NCBI GenBank assembly: GCA_017398655.1 | Contig: JAFQFI010000016.1 | Location: 1-56,729, forward strand | DNA from: Clostridia bacterium | Lineage (GTDB): Bacteria > Bacillota > Clostridia > Christensenellales > UBA1242 | Length of the DNA stretch: 56,729 bases | Reading direction: 5' to 3' | Shown: in pieces, positions 50,940 through 56,729 of the stretch | Layout: every line of letters begins with the position of its first letter | Numbering within the stretch: position 1 is the stretch's first letter | The notes under the pieces: model-generated | Databases searched by the model: none | What the model was told of the DNA's origin: nothing | The model's input: only the letters and a program-made list of their open reading frames with translations | Translations under genes and position numbers: made by a program

Positions 50940-52562
50940 ATGAAGGCAACAAATATGTATTTAACTTTGGGTACAGAAGTTATATATGATGACGCATCTT
51001 TTCAATTAAATAAATTAGATAAAGTAGGGGTAGTTGGCGTTAATGGTGCAGGAAAAACTACTCTTTTTAAGGTTATTTTAAAACAATTAGAATTGGACTA
51101 TGGTTCAATTAATATTGGCAAAGGAAGAATAGGGTTTTTACCTCAAGAAGTTAAGTTTGACAACCCAAACTTAACGGTATGGGATTATCTTTTAGAAGCC
51201 CGTCCAATACAAAAAATAAATTTACGACTTGAAGAAATTTATACACAATTATCTTCTGCAAATGAAGAAGAACAAAACAAACTTTTAAAAGAAATGGCTT
51301 CTTTACAAGAAGAGTTAGAACTATTAGATTGTTATAACGCAGAAAATGCCCTTCTTCAGATTATAGAAGAAATGAAAATTGATGACACACTTTTATATAG
51401 CAAAGTTGGCGAACTTTCTGGTGGACAAAAATCAAAAGTTGCATTTGCTGGAATTTTGTATGGAAAACCAGATTTATTATTGTTAGATGAACCAACAAAT
51501 CACTTAGATGTATCTACAAAAGATTTTATTGTTTCTTACTTAAAAAATTATAAAGGAACAATTTTGGTTATTAGTCACGATATTGATTTTTTAAATAAAA
51601 TAATAAATAAAGTAATGCATATAAACAAAATAAATCATAAAATTAAAATTTATGACGGAAATTATACAAGTTTTAAGAAAAAATTGTTAGAAGAAAGTAA
51701 ATTAAAAGAACTTCGTATAACTCAGCAAGAAAAAGAAATAAAAAGGTTAGAAGATTTTGTTTTTAAAGCAAAACAAGCAAGTAGAACTAACCACAATTTA
51801 AAGCGTATGGGGCAGGATAGAGAAGTTAAACTTGAAAAGAAAAAAGCCGAACTTGAAAGACGAGATAAAGAATATAAAAAAGTTAGTATGAATATAGAGC
51901 CAAATAGAGAGGGCTCAAAAGTTCCTTTAAAAATAGAAGATTTAACTTTTAGATACGAAGGTAAAAATAATTTGTATCAAAAATTATCTTTTTATTTATC
52001 TCAAGGCGAAAGGTTTTTGGTTGTTGGTGAAAACGGTGTAGGCAAATCAACTTTATTAAAATTAATTATGGGACAGTTAAAACCAATAAAAGGAGAAATA
52101 AGTTTTGGTACAAAAACAGATATTGCTTATTACGCTCAAGAGTTGGAACTTTTAGACGAAAACAAATCTATTTTTGAAAATGTTCAAAGCGAATATTTTA
52201 CCGATTTAAAAATAAGAAACATTTTAGGCAATTTCTTGTTTTTTGATAAACAAGTTTTTAAAAAAATAAAAATATTATCTCCGGGTGAAAAAGCAAGGGT
52301 TTCTTTATGTAAATTGTTATTACAAAAAGCAAACTTTTTAATTTTGGACGAGCCAACAAACCACTTAGACCCAGACACGCAAGCAGTTATTGGTGAAAAT
52401 TTTAAAGAATATACTGGTACAATTTTATTGGTTAGTCATAACCCAAGTTTTGTAGAACAAATAGGTATAACTCGTATGCTTATTTTGCCAGAAGGTAAAA
52501 TAGTAGATTATTCAAAAGAGTTATTAGAGTATTACTACTTAGTAAACAACTTAGAAAAATAA
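50940..52562 (+). CDS. ABC-F type ATPase
   Basis: This soluble protein of 540 residues has two ABC domains: GVNGAGKTT with LSGGQKSK in the first, and GENGVGKST with SPGEKAR in the second. A charged linker (about 245-340) joins them, as in ABC-F translation factors; no membrane helices follow. Members act on the ribosome, some giving antibiotic resistance. The ATG at 50940, preceded by GGAG at 50931-50934, is chosen. The open frame runs further upstream, but that extension is hydrophobic and unlike the family. The exact subfamily is unclear. Confidence 0.88.
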   Translation: MKATNMYLTLGTEVIYDDASFQLNKLDKVGVVGVNGAGKTTLFKVILKQLELDYGSINIGKGRIGFLPQEVKFDNPNLTVWDYLLEARPIQKINLRLEEIYTQLSSANEEEQNKLLKEMASLQEELELLDCYNAENALLQIIEEMKIDDTLLYSKVGELSGGQKSKVAFAGILYGKPDLLLLDEPTNHLDVSTKDFIVSYLKNYKGTILVISHDIDFLNKIINKVMHINKINHKIKIYDGNYTSFKKKLLEESKLKELRITQQEKEIKRLEDFVFKAKQASRTNHNLKRMGQDREVKLEKKKAELERRDKEYKKVSMNIEPNREGSKVPLKIEDLTFRYEGKNNLYQKLSFYLSQGERFLVVGENGVGKSTLLKLIMGQLKPIKGEISFGTKTDIAYYAQELELLDENKSIFENVQSEYFTDLKIRNILGNFLFFDKQVFKKIKILSPGEKARVSLCKLLLQKANFLILDEPTNHLDPDTQAVIGENFKEYTGTILLVSHNPSFVEQIGITRMLILPEGKIVDYSKELLEYYYLVNNLEK

Positions 52563-52591
52563 AAAAGTCGTCTAATTTTGGCGACTTTTTT
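52562..52591 (+). terminator. Terminator after the ABC-F gene
   Basis: AAAAAGTCG/CGACTTTTT with extended inner pairs, directly adjoining the 3' end of the minus-strand tRNA-Arg. Confidence 0.8.
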
Positions 52592-52665
52592 GGTGCTTCT
52601 GCCAAGAGTTGAACTTAGATTAACGGCTCCGGAAACCGTTGTGTTATCCATTACACTACAGAAGC
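52591..52665 (-). tRNA. tRNA-Arg (CCG)
   Basis: On the minus strand acceptor GCTTCTG pairs with CAGAAGC, the discriminator is A and CCA is encoded. The anticodon stem ACGGT/GCCGT leaves the loop TTCCGGA, giving CCG. Confidence 0.92.
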
Positions 52666-52895
52666 AAAAGATTTACACAATTTCTTACAATTTGTTTATA
52701 ACCTTAATTTTAATTATATATTAACAAATATGTAAAAATTTTCAAATAATTAAAATAAAGTTATTGTAATATGGTAATTATAATACAAAATACAAAAATT
52801 AATTTGTTTGCTTTTATAATAATTTTATATATAATAATTTTATTAGAGATATTACAATATAACCTAATAAATAAAAGTAAAAAAAGAGACAAATT

Positions 52896-53069
52896 GTGTT
52901 TATATTAAATCAAGTTATAAAAACAAAAAAGCCCCATGCTTGTGGTTGCAACGAGTGGACTATTGTAAGAATAGGTGCAGATTATAAAATAAAATGTAAT
53001 AATTGTGAAAGAATTATTTTAGTAGATTCCACTAAACTAAATAAAATTGTTAAAAAACAAAGTCAATAA
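52896..53069 (+). CDS. DUF951-family small zinc-ribbon-like protein
   Basis: This 57-residue gene starts with GTG. The protein contains KTKKPHACGCNEWTIVRIGA (residues 9-28), DYKIKCNNCERII and a basic tail NKIVKKQ. This matches the DUF951 pattern KKPHPCG-x3-W-x-hhRxGaDhxhKC-xxC. Four cysteines in two pairs suggest a metal site. Such proteins are basic, conserved in Firmicutes, and probably bind nucleic acid. A weak AAGAG lies upstream; it is 38 bases before the signal peptidase gene and may be co-transcribed. The 230 bases upstream (52666-52895) show no other gene. Confidence 0.8.
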   Translation: MFILNQVIKTKKPHACGCNEWTIVRIGADYKIKCNNCERIILVDSTKLNKIVKKQSQ

Positions 53070-53107
53070 AAATTATAAAAAACAATATAAAAATTAAAAG
53101 GTTAAAA

Positions 53108-53815
53108 ATGAAATTTTCAGATATTTCTTTACAAGATGTAAATAAAAAATATTCAAATAAAAAACCCATTATATTAAAGATAATAGATGTGGTTTTTGCT
53201 TTGTATATTTTATTATGCGTGGCTTATTTAGTTTTTTGTGTTGTTTTTATAAAAGCCGAGGTTATTGGTGTTTCAATGCAACCCACATACAATAAAAACT
53301 TAAGTTTAAGTGAAGATTATGAAAAATCTATATATAAAGATATTGTTTTTGCAAATCGTTTTGAAAAGGGAACAAACGGAGACATTGTCTTGGCTCAAGT
53401 AGAAAACGAACTTGTTATAAAAAGAATAATAGCAACAGAAGGTCAAAAACTTACTTTGCAATTAGAGTCAGACGGTTATTACTATTACTATTTAACAAAC
53501 GCCGATGGTAAAACAAAAAAATTAAATGAAGATTACATTGCAAACAACAGATACGCAATGAACTTTGAATATTACCTAATGTTTAGAGAAGCAAACAAAG
53601 ATATTGTTGTAGATGAGGGATATCCAAACAGAACAACAATATTAATACCAAAAGATAGGGTTTTTATTCTTGGTGATAATAGAGGTCATAGTAATGATAG
53701 TTCAAGTTATGGTGCAATAAAAAAAGATAATATTGAAGGCAAAGTAAGTTTTTCTTACGAATATAACCAAAATTTCTTATCTTTTTTATGGAAAGAGTTT
53801 TGTAGTATATTTTAA
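53108..53815 (+). CDS. lepB: Signal peptidase I
   Basis: One membrane helix near the N-terminus (about 22-48) is followed by the catalytic Ser S56 in GVSMQPT, the general base K105 in VIKRIIA, and GDNRGHSNDSSSYG near the end. These are the signature boxes of bacterial signal peptidase I. An insertion of about 40 residues between boxes C and D makes it 235 residues long. AAAAGG precedes the ATG. The substrate would be Sec-exported precursors. Confidence 0.93.
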   Translation: MKFSDISLQDVNKKYSNKKPIILKIIDVVFALYILLCVAYLVFCVVFIKAEVIGVSMQPTYNKNLSLSEDYEKSIYKDIVFANRFEKGTNGDIVLAQVENELVIKRIIATEGQKLTLQLESDGYYYYYLTNADGKTKKLNEDYIANNRYAMNFEYYLMFREANKDIVVDEGYPNRTTILIPKDRVFILGDNRGHSNDSSSYGAIKKDNIEGKVSFSYEYNQNFLSFLWKEFCSIF

Positions 53816-53820
53816 AAAAT

Positions 53821-53853
53821 AAAGGGGATTATACAATGTGTATATCCCCTTTT
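53821..53853. terminator. Bidirectional terminator
   Basis: GGGGATTATACA/TGTATATCCCC, with one bulged base and A/T flanks, between the convergent lepB and radC genes. Confidence 0.85.
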
Positions 53854-53878
53854 AAATTATTAAAATATTGTATGTTAT

Positions 53879-54691
53879 TTAAGATTTTACAATTTTATTG
53901 TTATTATCTTTTGTACTATGATATATAAAACCTTTATCAAATAACATATTCATTTTAAGTTTGTTAAAACTTTCTGTTTTTAAATCAGAGCCCAAAAGTT
54001 TGTTTTCAAAAAAACTAAAATAACCATCAGGTGATAATATAATGTGGTCGCATAACCTTATTGATAAAGAGTCGAACAACTCGCACAAGTTCATTGTAAA
54101 ATCAATATCTTCTTCGCTTGGTACAGGTGCTCCATTTGGGTGTGTATGACAAAGAACAATTGTATGTGTTGGGTATTTTAAAATTTGTTGAACAAGTTCT
54201 CTGTTGTTAACATAAAGTTGAGTTATAGAGCCCGTTCCCATCTTTTTAAAACACAAAACATCACCTTTTGTACTAAGACAAATATAATAAAATTTTTCAA
54301 CAGAAGTAAATTCAATAACACTTCTTAAAAAATCTATAATTTGTGCAGGGGTATTTAACTTACGCTTAAAATTTGCTTTACTATGTTTATAAATTTCTGG
54401 AAGTTTAGAGCAAAAACTTAAAAAGCTCGCAACAACATCACCAACCCCTTTGATTCTTTTTAAACTATCAGGCGAAGCTTCTAAAACATTGGTCAAACAA
54501 CCAAATTCGTTTAATAGTTCGTGTGCCAAAGGGTTTACATCTTTTTGTGGCAAAATAAAAGAAAGCATCAATTCAAGTACTTGATGTTCTGGCATAGTAA
54601 CTACATCTGTATTATTAAAAGCATTTCGCAATCTGTGTCTGTGACCCTTATGGGTGTTTTTGTCGTTTAATACATCTTTTTTAGGTTCCAT
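53879..54691 (-). CDS. radC: RadC/YsxA JAB-domain protein
   Basis: The 270-residue protein has an N-terminal helix-hairpin-helix LKRIKGVGDVVAS (77-89) and the JAMM motif HTHPNGAPVPSEED (H182, H184, S192, D195) in the C-terminal domain. RadC has been linked to DNA metabolism and natural competence, but its activity is unsettled. It starts with MEPKKDVLND; the length is slightly above the usual 220-230, due to a longer N-terminus and basic linker. The transcript ends at a shared terminator. Confidence 0.92.
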   Translation of the reverse strand: MEPKKDVLNDKNTHKGHRHRLRNAFNNTDVVTMPEHQVLELMLSFILPQKDVNPLAHELLNEFGCLTNVLEASPDSLKRIKGVGDVVASFLSFCSKLPEIYKHSKANFKRKLNTPAQIIDFLRSVIEFTSVEKFYYICLSTKGDVLCFKKMGTGSITQLYVNNRELVQQILKYPTHTIVLCHTHPNGAPVPSEEDIDFTMNLCELFDSLSIRLCDHIILSPDGYFSFFENKLLGSDLKTESFNKLKMNMLFDKGFIYHSTKDNNNKIVKS

Positions 54692-54733
54692 AGATCTTGA
54701 TTATAACATAATATAAAAAAATGTGGCAATAAA

Positions 54734-54762
54734 TTGACAAAAAAATAATCAAAACTTAAAAT
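54734..54762 (+). promoter_or_regulatory. Sigma-A promoter of degV
   Basis: TTGACA (54734-54739) and TAAAAT (54757-54762) have an exact 17-base spacer. Confidence 0.87.
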
Positions 54763-54791
54763 ATATATGTTAAATAAAAGGAAAAACGCTT

Positions 54792-55655
54792 ATGAAAATA
54801 AAAATAACAGCAGATAGTACAATAGATTTAACAGAAGAACTTATTAAAAAATATGATATTGCAGTACTTCCATTAGTAGTAAACTTGGGCGAAAATTCTT
54901 TGTATGATGGGGTAAATGTATTTCCAGACGATATATATAAATATGTAGAAGAAACTGGAGATTTGCCAAAAACTGGTGCAAGAAGTCCAGAAGATTTTAA
55001 AGAATTTTTCAAACCTTTATTAGATGAAGGATATGAAATTGTTCACTTAGGCATTGGCTCAGATTTTTCTTGTTGCTTTCAAAACTTAAATATTGCTATA
55101 CAAGAATTAACTGGTGTTTATCCGGTTGACTCTCAATCACTTTCAACAGGAACGGGGTTACTTGTTTTATATGCTTGTGATCTTGCTAAAACAGGAAAGT
55201 ATACTGCAAAAGAAATTGCTGAAAAAGTTCAAAATAGAGTTAAAGATGTTCAGGCATCATTTGTTATAGAAAAATTAAAATTTTTATACAAAGGTGGCAG
55301 GTGCAGTATGTTAAGTATGCTTGGTGCAAACTTGCTTAAAATTAAACCAAGTATACAAGTTGTAGATGGTAGAAATGTTGTTGGTAAAAAATATTTTGGA
55401 AATATGGTAAGTTGTGTAAAAAAATATACAGAAGATACTTTAGAAAAATACAACAATCCAGACCATACAAGAGTTTTTATAACATACTCTACAGCAACAC
55501 CAGAAATGATTGAATCGGCAAAAGAAGTATTAAACAACTATGGCAAATTTAAAGAAATTATTGTTACCCAAGCGGGCAGTGTAATTAATTGTCATTGTGG
55601 AAAAAATACCCTTGGTGTTTTATACTTAAATGATGGTGACGAAGGTCACATTTAG
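54792..55655 (+). CDS. DegV-family fatty-acid-binding protein
   Basis: The 287-residue protein has the DegV opening TADSTIDLTEELIKKY, TGARSPEDF near residue 56 and LGIGSDFSCCFQN near 81, where the Ser residues bind the carboxylate of a fatty acid. The C-terminal domain is typical. In Firmicutes such proteins (FakB) present fatty acids to the kinase FakA; no FakA gene is in this window. AAAGGA lies 8 bases before the ATG. Confidence 0.92.
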   Translation: MKIKITADSTIDLTEELIKKYDIAVLPLVVNLGENSLYDGVNVFPDDIYKYVEETGDLPKTGARSPEDFKEFFKPLLDEGYEIVHLGIGSDFSCCFQNLNIAIQELTGVYPVDSQSLSTGTGLLVLYACDLAKTGKYTAKEIAEKVQNRVKDVQASFVIEKLKFLYKGGRCSMLSMLGANLLKIKPSIQVVDGRNVVGKKYFGNMVSCVKKYTEDTLEKYNNPDHTRVFITYSTATPEMIESAKEVLNNYGKFKEIIVTQAGSVINCHCGKNTLGVLYLNDGDEGHI

Positions 55656-55665
55656 TTTTGTAATT

Positions 55666-55700
55666 AAAGAATTGTATTTAAAGGTACAATTCTTTTTTTT
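55666..55700 (+). terminator. Terminator after degV
   Basis: AAAGAATTGTA/TACAATTCTTT followed by a T run. Confidence 0.88.
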
Positions 55701-55744
55701 TGTAAATGATTATAGAAAATAAAAAAAGAAAGCAAAAGAAATAT

Positions 55745-55781
55745 AAAAAAAGACACAATTTTTTTTGTTGTGTCTTTTTTA
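55745..55781 (-). terminator. Terminator of the Smr gene (overlaps the stop codon)
   Basis: AAAAAAGACACAA/TTGTGTCTTTTTT. On the minus strand it ends in a T run; the stop codon lies in its first bases. Confidence 0.82.
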
Positions 55782-56126
55782 TTGCAAAAATATAATTGTA
55801 ATACCGGGATTTTGGTTTTGTAAGTCGCTATCTAATATAAGCTCTGGGTATAACTTTGTAAAATGTTGATACTTTGCGTTTTGCGTGGTAAATTTTTCGT
55901 TTTGGATATAATCCAAAATTTTACCTTGGCTTAAATATCTTTTTAATAAGAAGTTAAGTTCTTGTTTTATCTTTCCTCCAACACCCTTTGAGCCATACCC
56001 ATGTATAACTTTTAATACTTTTGTTTCTTTACTAATAGCCAAAGTTTCAAGCTCCATTTCTACTTTAGAAAGGGCTTCGTCAACAGCCAAAGGCATTTCT
56101 TTTGTGCTTAAACATAAAATTTTCAT
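55779..56126 (-). CDS. Smr-domain protein
   Basis: The 115-residue protein has a stand-alone Smr domain: LKVIHGYGSKGVGGKIKQEL near residues 43-62 contains the HGxG-x-G signature, and PLAVDEALSKVE precedes it. Smr domains act as nucleases on DNA or mRNA, including ribosome-rescue nucleases and the end of MutS2. The first residues fit the usual LDLHG region only loosely, the DLH being replaced by CLST, so activity is uncertain. Confidence 0.8.
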   Translation of the reverse strand: MKILCLSTKEMPLAVDEALSKVEMELETLAISKETKVLKVIHGYGSKGVGGKIKQELNFLLKRYLSQGKILDYIQNEKFTTQNAKYQHFTKLYPELILDSDLQNQNPGITIIFLQ

Positions 56127-56195
56127 ATAAAAAATGTTATATTTTTTTTAAAAAAAGTCAATAAAAAAAGATAAAATGCTTTATTTTAGTAGGAT

Positions 56196-56218
56196 ATATC
56201 ATTTTTTTATGATATAAT
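56196..56218 (+). promoter_or_regulatory. Extended -10 promoter with inverted repeat upstream of hup
   Basis: TGATATAAT (56210-56218) gives an extended -10 box. ATATCAT (56196-56202) and ATGATAT (56209-56215) form an inverted repeat around six T that overlaps it and could be an operator. Confidence 0.5.
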
Positions 56219-56266
56219 CGGGTTATCCAGATTAGGAAAATTTAAAAAAGAAAAGGAGAAATTTTT

Positions 56267-56539
56267 ATGAATAAAGGAGATGTAGTAAGTTCTATTGCTA
56301 ACAAAGCAGGTTTCACACTTAAAGATGCTGACGAAGCATACAAAGCATTTGTTGAAACTGTTGCAGAAGCTTTAAAGAAAGGCGAAGATGTTGCTCTTGC
56401 AGGTTTTGGTACATTTAAAGTAAAAGAAAAAGCAGCAAGACAAGGTATCAACCCACAAACTAAAGAAGCTATCACAATTCCAGCAACAAAAGCTCCAAGC
56501 TTTAAATTTGGAAAAAGCTTTAAAGAACTTATTAAATAA
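56267..56539 (+). CDS. hup: HU family DNA-binding protein
   Basis: The 90-residue histone-like protein bends and compacts DNA. It shows the HU pattern: the helical N-terminus NKGDVVSSIANKAG, GEDVALAGFGTFKVK in the saddle, the arm motif RQGINPQTKE with the intercalating Pro, and KFGKSFKEL at the end. A strong AAAGGAG precedes the ATG. Codons here are more GC-rich than in neighbours (for example AAC, AAG, GCT), as expected of a highly expressed gene. Confidence 0.96.
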   Translation: MNKGDVVSSIANKAGFTLKDADEAYKAFVETVAEALKKGEDVALAGFGTFKVKEKAARQGINPQTKEAITIPATKAPSFKFGKSFKELIK

Positions 56540-56562
56540 TTTTTAATAAAAATTTTGATTAT

Positions 56563-56598
56563 AAAAAAGATGACTACTTTAAGTAGCCATCTTTTTTT
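56563..56598 (+). terminator. Terminator after hup
   Basis: AAAGATG-A-CTAC/GTAG-C-CATCTTT with one mismatch and a 5-base loop, followed by seven T. Confidence 0.85.
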
Positions 56599-56729
56599 AT
56601 TTGTTTTTAAACTTTTTATAAATTAATTATTAAAAAGTAAAAATTAAATAAAAGATATTAAAAAACTGTTTATTTATTATTATTAATTATTTTAATTAAT
56701 TTTATTTAAAATATTAAAAATAATTAAAA

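Noticed and set aside
50717-50989. 90-codon plus-strand frame between the TSCPD and ABC-F genes
   Set aside because: It overlaps the TSCPD gene on one side and the true ABC-F start on the other and has no binding site.

Overview
The window is a strongly AT-rich chromosomal segment with short spacers, bidirectional hairpin terminators, A/G-rich ribosome binding sites, frequent TTG/GTG starts and TGA used as a stop. A yabP-yabQ-divIC-like sporulation cluster, meso-diaminopimelate dehydrogenase, ABC-F, TSCPD, DUF951, RadC, Smr and HU genes point to a low-GC Firmicute of the Clostridia type. An uncultivated, probably anaerobic, gut lineage is an inference. I saw no prophage, insertion sequence, rRNA operon or CRISPR array.

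Layout. 1-5.7 kb: gyrB and gyrA, separated by three small nucleotide-metabolism genes (two MazG-like and one short nucleoside-phosphorylase-like). 5.7-7.2 kb: sporulation/division genes. 7.2-16.4 kb: MFS transporter, queH, a CtpE-like P-type ATPase, a TtcA-like thiolase coupled to a methyltransferase-like gene, a TetR regulator, pyruvate kinase and a membrane protein. 16.5-21 kb: a possible queuosine-precursor transporter, tRNA-Val, and a three-gene minus-strand operon that looks like a split, rebuilt RelA/SpoT system. 21-31 kb: PlsC-like acyltransferase, histidine phosphatases, an unknown 554-residue protein, glyA, an HD hydrolase, a rubredoxin-flavin reductase under a Rex-like box, tRNA-Ser, a MazG-like gene, a PaaI thioesterase and a YhhN-like membrane protein. 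31-40 kb: ddh, a flavoprotein, pgi, a Ca2+/Mn2+-type P-type ATPase behind a yybP-ykoY-like riboswitch, and argS. 40-45.5 kb: an S66 peptidase, a deoxyribosyltransferase-like gene with a membrane protein, an Rsm22-like methyltransferase, tRNA-Leu and two orphan proteins. 45.6-56.7 kb: proB-proA-proC, a HipA-like kinase with a small partner, TSCPD and ABC-F genes, tRNA-Arg, DUF951, signal peptidase I, radC, degV, smr and hup.

The best candidate for an undescribed system is 17.6-21.0 kb. One sigma-A promoter drives (1) a protein with the layout of the RelA/SpoT HD hydrolase domain but with its metal-binding motifs lost, (2) a 609-residue protein whose N-terminus keeps nearly all substrate-binding positions of the (p)ppGpp synthetase and whose C-terminus carries two cytidylyltransferase-like domains, one degenerate and one intact, and (3) an NrnA-like DHH phosphoesterase translationally coupled to it. 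Together they look like a nucleotide-signalling or nucleotide-modification module built from the parts of a RelA/SpoT enzyme. Other notable items are the metal riboswitch, the HipA-like kinase pair, tRNA-Leu with an AAG anticodon, and several genes that look leaderless.
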